A stretch of 34,731 nt of DNA from Thermoplasmatota archaeon (GTDB taxonomy: Archaea > Thermoplasmatota > E2 > DHVEG-1), in the NCBI GenBank assembly GCA_016927555.1, contig JAFGML010000038.1, positions 1-34,731 on the forward strand. The letters are read 5' to 3'. Both the position numbers and the translations under genes were made by a program. Below, one piece after another: positions 9,312-19,498 of the stretch (positions are counted from its first letter, which is position 1; the number at the start of each line of letters is the position of its first letter). Below the pieces are notes generated by a model. That model made no database searches, had not been told where the DNA came from, and saw only the letters and a list, made by a program, of their open reading frames with translations.

Positions 9312-10667
9312 GTGGTGACAGCTATCTGGATAGGCCTTGATGACACCGACTCAACGACTGGAGGATGCACCACGTATGTGGCACGAACCATCCTGCAAAC
9401 AATCACACATGACTATGAGATCATCGGCTATCCCCGTCTCGTTCGACTCAACCCAAACATCCCGTGGAAGACACGCGGGAACGGTGCCCTCTGCCTGCAC
9501 ATCGGACAACCAGGCGGGAAGATCAAACGAACAATAGGGATGATCGATGGAGTAGAGGTCCACTGTTCGTTGACATTCACAGAAGAACTGACGGCTCCAC
9601 AGCAGCAACATCTTGAGACGGTTGTGAAAACAATTATTGAAACCCAGGCGCGAGTCGACGACGAGAACACGAATCCTGGCTATGTCCTGCTCCAGGAAAA
9701 ACCAGAACCAGGCATCTATACGAAAGCAGTCACACAGCTGGTGAGCCTCGAGGAGATCTACCCGATACTCACCACGCACCATGCACGCTATCAAGGGTAT
9801 AAAAATTGCAGAGGGTTGATTGGTGCAACCGCAGCAGTGGCCTGGGAGCCACTGGACAAAACCTTCGAGTTGATCGCGTATCGATCTGAGAACCGCTGGG
9901 GAACCAAGCGGCAGGTCTCAGCAGCCTCAGTGCAACAGATGGACACAGAGCTACAGTCCACGTTTGATAATTATGATAGTACCAACCATCACAATCGTAT
10001 TGTGCCGAATTCACCCTGCCCTATCCTGTATGGCATCCGAGGTGATGACGACCTTGATTTAATTGCTGCATCAGACCGCATCGACACAGAACCCGTGGAC
10101 AGCTGGCTGCTCTTTGAGACCAACCAAGGTACTGATGACCACCTCCAACAGCACTGCATCGCAGACGTACATCCCTTCGAATCAGTCATCATACGAGGAT
10201 CAGTCGACAACACGCCGTACACTATCACAGGCGGCCATGTGCTGTTCACATTGAAAGATCACACAGGGACCATTCCGTGTGCTGCCTATGAACCAACAAA
10301 GGAATTCCGCACAGTCGTGCGACAACTCCACCCGGGGGACCTCGTTGAAGTCTATGGCGGCGTACGTGAACAACCATTGACAGTCAACTTAGAAAAACTC
10401 AACGTCCTTGACCTTGCCCTTGTCATGCTGAAAACAGAAAACCCAGTGTGCCCTGTCTGTGGGAAACACATGAAATCCAAGGGAACGAATCAAGGATACA
10501 AATGCATCACCTGTGGTGTACGCAGCGACACACCAACACTAAGGGAGAGTCAGCGGCTCTTGAACCCAGGGTTCTACGAAGTCCCGGTGTGCGCCAGACG
10601 ACACCTCAGTAAACCCTTACGGCGCATGGCAGCAGCACAGCCATCGCTGCTTGTGACGTCTACCTAA
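9312..10667 (+). CDS. tiaS: tRNA(Ile2) 2-agmatinylcytidine synthetase TiaS
   Basis: 451 aa; IWIGLDDTDSTTGGCTTYVA, RLVRLNPNIPWKTRGNGA, NCRGLIGATAAV, OB-fold, zinc ribbon CPVCGKHMKSKGTNQGYKCITC. GTG start. Confidence 0.93.
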   Translation: MVTAIWIGLDDTDSTTGGCTTYVARTILQTITHDYEIIGYPRLVRLNPNIPWKTRGNGALCLHIGQPGGKIKRTIGMIDGVEVHCSLTFTEELTAPQQQHLETVVKTIIETQARVDDENTNPGYVLLQEKPEPGIYTKAVTQLVSLEEIYPILTTHHARYQGYKNCRGLIGATAAVAWEPLDKTFELIAYRSENRWGTKRQVSAASVQQMDTELQSTFDNYDSTNHHNRIVPNSPCPILYGIRGDDDLDLIAASDRIDTEPVDSWLLFETNQGTDDHLQQHCIADVHPFESVIIRGSVDNTPYTITGGHVLFTLKDHTGTIPCAAYEPTKEFRTVVRQLHPGDLVEVYGGVREQPLTVNLEKLNVLDLALVMLKTENPVCPVCGKHMKSKGTNQGYKCITCGVRSDTPTLRESQRLLNPGFYEVPVCARRHLSKPLRRMAAAQPSLLVTST

Positions 10668-11691
10668 AACGTAAGTACTCTGCAACAAAGACACCATCGA
10701 CTGTTTCTGCATGACCTTCCACCATAACTGTACCAAAGCCTCTGGCATGGTACCGCCAGTATTGTATCAGACCAAGGAACTGCTCGTGCTGCACGCTGAC
10801 TGCCTCAAGGTCGACAATTAAAAACACATCGTCTGTCATCGCTCCCAGGGTGAAAAAATACGGGATGAAGCGCCGATGGTTGAGATGGATGTCTTGTGGA
10901 TTAAACCAGATGCTCTCTGAGGGAATCGAGACGTACCCTGCATCTCTCGTACTCACCACCAGGATGGGTTGTGAGGCTGCGAGTGTGGAGAGCATATTGG
11001 CCCACACCACAGTGTACTGCTGCGTACAACATGTCCCCCACTGCCAACCACGGGTTGCCCCGGTTTTCCTCCTGAAGTTCCAGTCATGATCATGATACCC
11101 TACACCAGTGACGTTGACGACCGTGTTATGTACCCGAAGGGCGCCTGTCACATCAGCATTCGGGAGGCTGACAACCCACCATTCACCGCCAGGAAGCTCC
11201 CCTTTCCAGCCTGTGGTAGTCCCAACAAAGCAGAGCTGGGCTGCACTCTCTGGGAACGTAACATTCACCACAAAAGTAAACGTCTGCGTGCTATCATCAT
11301 ACGACCCACTCATGAGTGTGTGACCTTGAACCTGAATGAACGGACGTTCAGAGGAGAGCACCACATCACGCAGAGGATACCACCTCTTCTGATGTGAGAG
11401 TACCATACTGTTGTTGTAGATATCTAAACGAATACACACCAAATCCAGAAGACCACTCACTACACGTACACTCATGAGCGCTGAGTACCCGTTGTCGAAC
11501 ATTGCTTGGAAGTACCACCACTCAGTGAACGGAAGCTTTCCACGCCCATGAAAGGCATCGTCAGCAAGGGTGATATCCTCAGGGGCGAACTCATACCCCT
11601 TCCCATCACTCTCCGTGTAGGCCGCCAGGATAGAACCTGCATTCCCGCCGATGACAAGAAGAACCAAGAGCAGGCAAAGGAGATGTTTCAT
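10660..11691 (-). CDS. Secreted AttH/CrtC-like (lipocalin-like) protein
   Basis: 343 aa with signal peptide MKHLLCLLLVLLVIGGNAGSILA; LPFTEWWYFQAMFDNGYSALMSV and VTGVGYHDHDWNF ... GWQWGT motifs of the AttH/CrtC family. Confidence 0.7.
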   Translation of the reverse strand: MKHLLCLLLVLLVIGGNAGSILAAYTESDGKGYEFAPEDITLADDAFHGRGKLPFTEWWYFQAMFDNGYSALMSVRVVSGLLDLVCIRLDIYNNSMVLSHQKRWYPLRDVVLSSERPFIQVQGHTLMSGSYDDSTQTFTFVVNVTFPESAAQLCFVGTTTGWKGELPGGEWWVVSLPNADVTGALRVHNTVVNVTGVGYHDHDWNFRRKTGATRGWQWGTCCTQQYTVVWANMLSTLAASQPILVVSTRDAGYVSIPSESIWFNPQDIHLNHRRFIPYFFTLGAMTDDVFLIVDLEAVSVQHEQFLGLIQYWRYHARGFGTVMVEGHAETVDGVFVAEYLRFR

Positions 11692-11770
11692 AGATACTCA
11701 TAAGAAAAAAGTATCATCGTATTTATATATTTTCTTAGCAGCGCCGTCGTATGGTGTTTGTTGTAGCGTA

Positions 11771-11780
11771 ATACTTTTTA
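11771..11780 (+). promoter_or_regulatory. TATA-like element upstream of tRNA-Gly
   Basis: ATACTTTTTAAG about 40 bp upstream of the tRNA 5' end. Confidence 0.4.
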
Positions 11781-11817
11781 AGGGATGATTGCTTCTTGGT
11801 TTCTGCAATCCAGAGAC

Positions 11818-11890
11818 GCGGGTGTAGTGTAGTCTGGTATCACATTAGCTTGCCAAGCTAATAACTCGGGTTCAAATCCCGGCGCCCGCA
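11818..11890 (+). tRNA. tRNA-Gly (anticodon GCC)
   Basis: GCGGGTG...CGCCCGC acceptor stem (one G-U), anticodon stem TTAGC-TTGCCAA-GCTAA, T arm TCGGG-TTCAAAT-CCCGG, discriminator A, no encoded CCA. Confidence 0.95.
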
Positions 11891-11895
11891 CTGTG

Positions 11896-11904
11896 TTTTT
11901 TTTT
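11896..11904 (+). terminator. Oligo-T terminator of tRNA-Gly
   Basis: Run of nine T immediately 3' of the tRNA. Confidence 0.7.
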
Positions 11905-12023
11905 ACTCTTCTTAGAAAAGAATTAGTGTTGTTATCGACAAGATAGTATTTTTCAACATCCATAAGAATAAACTATAAATTCAGCTACAATATTCTAGGA
12001 GTGAAGATGGGATGTGATATTAA

Positions 12024-12824
12024 ATGCCTGAACCTGAGACACCGTTTATTTTATCGACTCACGAAGACGGGAAACTAAAGAAAAAAGTATTGCTTAACAG
12101 AATTATTAGTTATTTTCTCGTCTCTGTTGTTCTCATTATACTAGGACTGTATGTGTATTACGCTTTGTATATTCAATATGATTTTCCTATTGGAATTTTT
12201 TGGTTCATGCCCTACTTATTAATACTGTTAGGTTTTTGTACATTCTTTCTTGGAATCTATAGGATTCGGTATGAAGAAACCATTATGGTAGATGCACAGG
12301 GGATAGCGATAACAAGGGGGAAGAATACAAAATCTACAGCATGGTCTGAAATTCTTGAAGTAAAGAGTTGGCGAACGTTGTATCCGACAGCGGGTTATCG
12401 GAGTGTTCATATGAGATCGATAGAGCAAATAGTCATCAAGACAAGCCAATGGACTTCAAGAATCAAGGTAGATTATTTCACAGAAAATGAAGTCCGAGAG
12501 CTCTTTCGAATCATAGCTCGCCATGCACAAGGATCACGTTTTAATGTTCTTGATGAATTAGGCTGGCTGCCAGAATCCCCAGAGTTCCAGCAGGGGAGAC
12601 AATCAGGACAATCCTATCGCATACGAGAATATAGAATCTTGGTAAAAATTGGAGTAGTTTTGTTGCTACTCAGTGCTCTCTTCCTACCTGTTTTTTTCTT
12701 GCTTGATTTATTTTCCTCGAAATGGATTGTGCTTGTAATCGTATTTTTTGTGTTTGGTGTGATGTGTGCACTCGCTGGTGTTCTTGGTCTGGGCGAAGAA
12801 AAAAAGAAATCACAGCACAACTAA
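12024..12824 (+). CDS. Integral membrane protein, hypothetical (TM-TM-soluble-TM-TM)
   Basis: 266 aa; hydrophobic pairs at the N-terminus (IISYFLVSVVLIILGLYVYYALY, IGIFWFMPYLLILLGFCTFFLGIY) and C-terminus; central IMVDAQGIAITRGKNTKSTAWSEILEVKSW resembles a bacterial-PH-like segment. Confidence 0.7.
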   Translation: MPEPETPFILSTHEDGKLKKKVLLNRIISYFLVSVVLIILGLYVYYALYIQYDFPIGIFWFMPYLLILLGFCTFFLGIYRIRYEETIMVDAQGIAITRGKNTKSTAWSEILEVKSWRTLYPTAGYRSVHMRSIEQIVIKTSQWTSRIKVDYFTENEVRELFRIIARHAQGSRFNVLDELGWLPESPEFQQGRQSGQSYRIREYRILVKIGVVLLLLSALFLPVFFLLDLFSSKWIVLVIVFFVFGVMCALAGVLGLGEEKKKSQHN

Positions 12825-12851
12825 ACGTATTGTTATTGTATGTATATGCAA

Positions 12852-12927
12852 GTGCATATGCACGTGAATATCCAACTGCATCACTACATGACCTGCATAC
12901 ATACCAGGATATGGAGATGCATATGCA
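12852..12927. promoter_or_regulatory. Clustered TGCATATGCA palindromes upstream of the wHTH gene
   Basis: GTGCATATGCAC (12852-12863, perfect 12 bp palindrome) and TGCATATGCA (12918-12927, perfect 10 bp), each followed downstream by GTGAATAT (12864, 12941). Confidence 0.5.
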
Positions 12928-13018
12928 GTCATCTGTGCAGGTGAATATGTAACGAGGTATCCGGAGGCGAATACTTTATTAAAAGAGCGTTCATTCGTTT
13001 TATAACGAGACTGATGGG

Positions 13019-13354
13019 ATGCTAGAACAAACAACGATAGACCGTTCCATCGAAATCAAACGGTCACTGGCAGTACGGGCGCTTCGACGAAGCAACATAC
13101 GCAGGAAAGTCACCGAGTACCTCTGTGAAATCAGTCCGAATTGCAGTTACACCTCTGAAATTGCGTACCACATCAGTGCGACATCCTCCAATGTGATCGG
13201 TGCCTTGCGCGGGATTGAAACACGGTACCGCCAAGAAGAATCACTCATTGGATTGAATATGGTTGAGGAGCGCAATGGGGGGAAAAATGTCCGGCTCTAT
13301 GGGATTACTGATTTTGGCAAAGAGATCCTTCAGACGATGAAAGGACGACGATAA
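13019..13354 (+). CDS. Winged-helix transcriptional regulator (archaeal)
   Basis: 111 aa; RRKVTEYLCEISPNCSYTSEIAYHISATSSNVIGALRGI...LIGLNMVEERNGGKNVRLYGITDFGKEIL is a typical wHTH pattern. Confidence 0.75.
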   Translation: MLEQTTIDRSIEIKRSLAVRALRRSNIRRKVTEYLCEISPNCSYTSEIAYHISATSSNVIGALRGIETRYRQEESLIGLNMVEERNGGKNVRLYGITDFGKEILQTMKGRR

Positions 13355-13428
13355 TTCCCTCGAATTACTTTTTTTTACTACCTAGGGTGTATACGATAAT
13401 TCTTTTTTATAAAAAATCTTTGAAAAAG

Positions 13429-13500
13429 AACAACAGAAAGGAAGAATTAGAGGGGGGAAAAGAGGGTATAAAAATCTGAGTTCTTCCTTTCCTAGTTGTT
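13429..13500 (+). ncRNA. Candidate structured ncRNA (hairpin) with an orphan TATA-like box
   Basis: GAAAGGAAGAA (13436-13446) / TTCTTCCTTTC (13481-13491), 11 bp, plus outer AACAAC (13429-13434) / GTTGTT (13495-13500). TTTTTTATAAAAAA at 13403-13416 is about 25 bp upstream. No CDS of credible quality follows on +. Confidence 0.35.
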
Positions 13501-13578
13501 GTTAAGGAGATATCGCGGTTCTGACTTAAGAGCATTGTTCGCAGATGAACATGTACCGGGATATGCACCTACGTTAAA

Positions 13579-14544
13579 CTACTGGGTCTCCAAGGTTGAG
13601 ATAATCGTCTCACGCAGATCGTCGATTCCTTCCTTAGTGGTACACGATATCTTTCGATGGCGTGAATCGGTTCGTGTCACATCCGCTTTATTTTCAACGA
13701 TGATGAACAGGACATCGTTGAATATTTCTTTGAGGTTCGTCAGCATCTGCGTCTGTTCAACGAGACGGTACCCGCAGGTCTCTGAGGGGTCAAAGAGAAA
13801 GACGATGAGGTCTGCGAGATGACGAAGCGCCGCTATTGCTTGTTTCTCAATAGCATTGCGTTCTGAGAGCGGACGGTCAAGGAGTCCAGGTGTGTCAATG
13901 ATTTGATAACGTTGCTTTTGATAATGGACGGTTTTGTCAAGATGCCCTACATAAATCTGTTGTGTCGTGAATGGGTATTGCGCGACCTCGGGTTTGGCTG
14001 CAGACAGCATCCGTATCAGGGAGGATTTCCCGACGTTTGGGTACCCTGCGATGACCACGGTGGGGATGTCTTCGATGGTGGGGAACGTGCGCAGTATCTT
14101 TTGTGCGTTGGCGAGAAACAGGAGGTGCGCATCGACCTGTTTGACGATGGAGGCGACACGTCCGTAGATTTCTTTTTGCTTTTGTTTTAAAAAATCTATC
14201 TTACTGGTTTTGGTTAATGTGCTGCTCTGTGTTGAATACACCATCTGGGTTGTTTTCCGTGCCCAGTCTACGGCACCGAGTGACTTCTTGAGATGGTTGC
14301 TGTCTATTTTGATGTCAATGATCTCCTGGTAGAACAAGGGGAGTCTATCGATGGTGGGGAAGGCTTTGACATACGACTCAAGCCTGCTAGTTAGATCAGT
14401 GATGAAGGCCTCTGTTCGTGCAATCACTGTTTTTTTCTGCTGGTAGTACTTGTTTCGATCGTGGATGTATATTTTTTTTGTTCGGCGGATCGCCTGGTCA
14501 AGGAGTTGGTCTGCGGTCATCACCTTAGGGATTTTTTGAAACAT
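13579..14544 (-). CDS. Nog1-family GTPase
   Basis: 321 aa; VVIAGYPNVGKSSLIRMLSAAKPEVAQYPFTTQQIYVG, DTPGLLDRPLSERNAIEKQAIAALRHLADLIVFLFDPSETCGY (NOG1 signature). Confidence 0.94.
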   Translation of the reverse strand: MFQKIPKVMTADQLLDQAIRRTKKIYIHDRNKYYQQKKTVIARTEAFITDLTSRLESYVKAFPTIDRLPLFYQEIIDIKIDSNHLKKSLGAVDWARKTTQMVYSTQSSTLTKTSKIDFLKQKQKEIYGRVASIVKQVDAHLLFLANAQKILRTFPTIEDIPTVVIAGYPNVGKSSLIRMLSAAKPEVAQYPFTTQQIYVGHLDKTVHYQKQRYQIIDTPGLLDRPLSERNAIEKQAIAALRHLADLIVFLFDPSETCGYRLVEQTQMLTNLKEIFNDVLFIIVENKADVTRTDSRHRKISCTTKEGIDDLRETIISTLETQ

Positions 14545-14595
14545 ACGGGTGAAAAGGTTTATGTGATACCTCTAAATTAACCTGTTGGTACATCT

Positions 14596-14823
14596 ATGGA
14601 CGAAGGCTTTATCCTGGCAAACAAGTTTCGACGGATTCTCTTTGATGAGCTGGTGGCAGGGGAAGGCGACCTCAGACGCATGGTAAAGAAGAACCGCCTC
14701 ATCCCTCGGGTTGCCCAACGCATCATGGATGAGTTCGTCGCTGGCGGCATCGTGGTAAAGAAAGGAGAGCGCTACGAGTTCACAGAGGAAGGACACAAGC
14801 TCGTCGCGACCATTGGGAAGTAA
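14596..14823 (+). CDS. Small winged-helix protein
   Basis: 75 aa; FRRILFDELVAGEGDLRRMVKKNRLIPRVAQRIMDEFVAGGIVVKKGERYEFTEEGHKLVA; overlaps the next ATG as TAATG. Confidence 0.7.
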   Translation: MDEGFILANKFRRILFDELVAGEGDLRRMVKKNRLIPRVAQRIMDEFVAGGIVVKKGERYEFTEEGHKLVATIGK

Positions 14824-14889
14824 TGGAGGCAAAAGAGTACGCAGAAGGAGTTAAAACCATACCTGCTGCAGACGTTAAAGGAATTAGCG

Positions 14890-15510
14890 TTGCTTGGAGC
14901 AATCCACAACAAAGTAGAACTCTCCTCACAAGAACTCTCCAGTTTACTGCAGACGAGCCAACAGACGGCATCGCGGTACCTGCTGGAGCTGGACACCCAG
15001 CAGATGGTCACCCGGGAGCTAGGGGTGAAAAAGCAGCTCATCCAGATAACCAGCACCGGGGCAGAGGTCCTCCGGAAGGAGTACCTGTCGTATGAACAGG
15101 TGTTTAACCTCCCCAGTAAAGTCGTCTTCAAAGGAACCGTTGTGTCAGGGATGGGAGAGGGAAAGTACTACACAGAGCAGAAAGGTTATGCTGAGCAGTT
15201 CAAGACCCAGCTTGGGTTTGTCGCCTATCCTGGGACATTCAACGTGGAAATCGAGTACGTCGAGCGGAACAAACTACGGTTGCTGCGTGACTGTGGGGGG
15301 ATTCAAATCAGTGAATTTGAGGCAGAGAACCGGACGTTCGGGGGCGTCATCTGCTTCAAGGCGGCTATCAATGGAAAAGAGGGGGCTGTAGTGTTACCAA
15401 AACGAAGCCACTACGCGACAACCTTGGAGTGCATCTCACCGTTCCATTTGCGTGAGACCCTGGGTGTTCGTGATGGCGATGTCGTTGAGGTGGCTGTCTT
15501 CCTCCGCTAA
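14890..15510 (+). CDS. ribK: CTP-dependent riboflavin kinase with N-terminal HTH (RibK); start uncertain
   Basis: 206 aa; HTH SSQELSSLLQTSQQTASRYLLELDTQQMV; RibK core VFKGTVVSGMGEGKYY, GYPGTFNVE-type YPGTFNVEIEY, SPFHLRETLGVRDGDVVEV. Reading frame is open further upstream without an ATG/GTG. Confidence 0.88.
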   Translation: MLGAIHNKVELSSQELSSLLQTSQQTASRYLLELDTQQMVTRELGVKKQLIQITSTGAEVLRKEYLSYEQVFNLPSKVVFKGTVVSGMGEGKYYTEQKGYAEQFKTQLGFVAYPGTFNVEIEYVERNKLRLLRDCGGIQISEFEAENRTFGGVICFKAAINGKEGAVVLPKRSHYATTLECISPFHLRETLGVRDGDVVEVAVFLR

Positions 15511-15526
15511 ATACTGGTGAGGTGGC

Positions 15527-17242
15527 ATGAAGAATCAGGTGGTCGCTGAGATATTCAACACCATTGCGGATTTACTCGATGTCAAAGGAGAGGTTTTTTT
15601 TAAAACACGGGCGTACCGGATGGCAGCACAGACCATTGTGACACTCGACGAGGATATCGAGAAAATCGCCAACCAAGGCAGACTGCAGACGATTCCTGGG
15701 GTTGGTGCAGCGCTTGCTGAGAAAATCAAAGAGATCGTCACCACCGGGAAGCTGAAGTACCTTGAACGACTGAAGAAAGAAATCCCTGCTGGTGTCCTTG
15801 ACCTCCTTAGCATCCAGGGGTTAGGCCCCAGGAAGGTTGCTGCGTTGTACAAGAACCGAGGGATCACTTCGATAGCGGCCTTAAAACAAGCGGCCAGCAG
15901 TGGTCAGCTGCGGGACCTCGAAGGATTCGGGGAGATCACGGAACGCAACATCCTGCGTGGGATCCAGCTGCTGGAGAAAACAAGCGGTCGGGTGCTGCTA
16001 CATGTTGCTTACGAGGACGGCATGCGGTACCTTACGTACTTGAAAAAATGTAAGCACATCACACATCTCAGCATCGCGGGAAGCCTGCGGCGGATGAAAG
16101 AAACCATTGGTGATGTTGATATCCTAGCATCCTCTACACAGCCTGTGAAGGTCATGGAGGTTTTCGTCTCCTACCCAGAAGTTACGTCGGTTCTTGCGAA
16201 GGGAACCACGAAATCCAGCGTGCTGCTCAACGACAACCTCCAGGTTGATTTACGCGTCGTCGAAGAAAAAAGCTACGGTGCCGCCCTGCAGTACTTCACC
16301 GGGTCAAAAGAACATAATGTGACCTTACGAGGCATTGCGATTCGAAAGGGGTACAAGCTGAACGAGTACGGGTTGTTTGAGAAGAAAACAGACAAGTATG
16401 TCACGGGAAAAACCGAAGGCGACATCTATAAAAAAATTGGTTTTTCGTACATCGAACCTGAGCTGCGGGAGAACCGAGGCGAGTTTGAGGCAGCAGAAAA
16501 AAAACGCTTACCAACCCTTGTCGGCTATGATGACATCAGAGGAGATTTCCACGTGCATTCCCTCTGGAGTGACGGCAGTGACTCAGTAGAGACCCTGGCG
16601 CAAGCAGCCCAGCAGAAAGGCTACTCGTTCATCGGCATCACCGATCACTCACAGTCGTTACGCATCGCCAATGGCCTCACCGAGGAGGATATACAGAAAA
16701 AACTCAAAGAAATTGAACGGTTGAACAAAAAACTGCCTGACATCCGGATACTCTGTGGCACAGAGTGTGACATCAAAACCGATGGGACACTCGACTACCC
16801 CAACAAGGTGTTGAAACAGTTTGATTTCGTGTACATCGCCGTGCACACCAGCTTTAAAATGGAGCGAGAGGCGATGACCAAGCGGATCATCCGGGGGATG
16901 ACCAATGAGTACGTGGATTTCGTGGCCCACCCCACAGGCAGGCTCATCAGCAAGCGGGATCCCTACGACGTCGACCTGCAGCAGCTGATTGATGCGGCAC
17001 AGGAGCACAACGTTCGACTAGAAATTAATGCTTTCCCTGATAGACTCGACCTTGATGACACCGCAGCAAAACTTGCAAAAGACCATGGCGTCGGCTTCGT
17101 GCTCGGAACAGACTCCCACAACAGCAACCATATGGAGTTCATGCGGTACGGAGTGGCGACAGCGCGACGTGGCTGGCTAGAAAAAAAAGATATCCTTAAT
17201 ACCTATTCCCTCTCACAGATTGAAAAAATCCTAGGTGCGTGA
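15527..17242 (+). CDS. polX: Family X DNA polymerase / PHP phosphoesterase (PolX)
   Basis: 571 aa; N-terminal HhH (IPGVGAALAEKIKEI), polX motif AGSLRRMKETIGDVDIL, PHP domain GDFHVHSLWSDGSDSVETLAQAAQQKGYSFIGITDHS. Confidence 0.95.
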   Translation: MKNQVVAEIFNTIADLLDVKGEVFFKTRAYRMAAQTIVTLDEDIEKIANQGRLQTIPGVGAALAEKIKEIVTTGKLKYLERLKKEIPAGVLDLLSIQGLGPRKVAALYKNRGITSIAALKQAASSGQLRDLEGFGEITERNILRGIQLLEKTSGRVLLHVAYEDGMRYLTYLKKCKHITHLSIAGSLRRMKETIGDVDILASSTQPVKVMEVFVSYPEVTSVLAKGTTKSSVLLNDNLQVDLRVVEEKSYGAALQYFTGSKEHNVTLRGIAIRKGYKLNEYGLFEKKTDKYVTGKTEGDIYKKIGFSYIEPELRENRGEFEAAEKKRLPTLVGYDDIRGDFHVHSLWSDGSDSVETLAQAAQQKGYSFIGITDHSQSLRIANGLTEEDIQKKLKEIERLNKKLPDIRILCGTECDIKTDGTLDYPNKVLKQFDFVYIAVHTSFKMEREAMTKRIIRGMTNEYVDFVAHPTGRLISKRDPYDVDLQQLIDAAQEHNVRLEINAFPDRLDLDDTAAKLAKDHGVGFVLGTDSHNSNHMEFMRYGVATARRGWLEKKDILNTYSLSQIEKILGA

Positions 17243-19234
<1,992 letters not shown>

Positions 19235-19246
19235 GAGGTAGAGCAC

Positions 19247-19435
19247 ATGGAATGCAACAAGGAGGACAACAAACACCACTGCAATTGCACGTACCCCTGT
19301 GAGAAAAAAGGACTATGCTGTGCGTGCATTACATATCATCGGAGTCGCGGGGAGCTGCCCGCATGTTACTTCCCAGACGACGCAGAAAAAACCTATGACC
19401 GCAGCATCGAGTATTTCATCCAACTACAGAAATAA
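19247..19435 (+). CDS. Cys-rich small protein (DUF6485-like)
   Basis: 62 aa; [31 protein letters not shown]; eight Cys in the first 60% of the protein. Confidence 0.65.
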   Translation: MECNKEDNKHHCNCTYPCEKKGLCCACITYHRSRGELPACYFPDDAEKTYDRSIEYFIQLQK

Positions 19436-19438
19436 CCC

Positions 19439-19455
19439 AAAAAAAAAAAAAAAAA
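19439..19455 (-). terminator. Oligo-T terminator (17 A on +) downstream of the C1A peptidase gene
   Basis: 17-nt homopolymer between convergent genes; reads as T17 for minus-strand transcription ending at 19499. Confidence 0.55.
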
Positions 19456-19498
19456 GTTTAGGGGGGTGTTCACAAGACAGAACACCTCATCGTTCCCT

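Noticed and set aside
11778-11963. Minus-strand 61 aa ORF (…VRAPGFEPELLAWQANVIPDYTTPASL…)
   Set aside because: It is the antisense translation of the tRNA-Gly gene, a common false ORF.
13496-13822. Plus-strand 108 aa ORF downstream of the 13429-13500 hairpin
   Set aside because: Mostly antisense to the Nog1 C-terminus, with no protein-family features.
14823-15095. ORF MEAKEYAEGVKTIPAADVKGISVAW... as a separate gene
   Set aside because: After ~20 codons it runs in the wrong frame through clear RibK coding sequence with low-complexity text (AHPDNQHRGRGPPEG).
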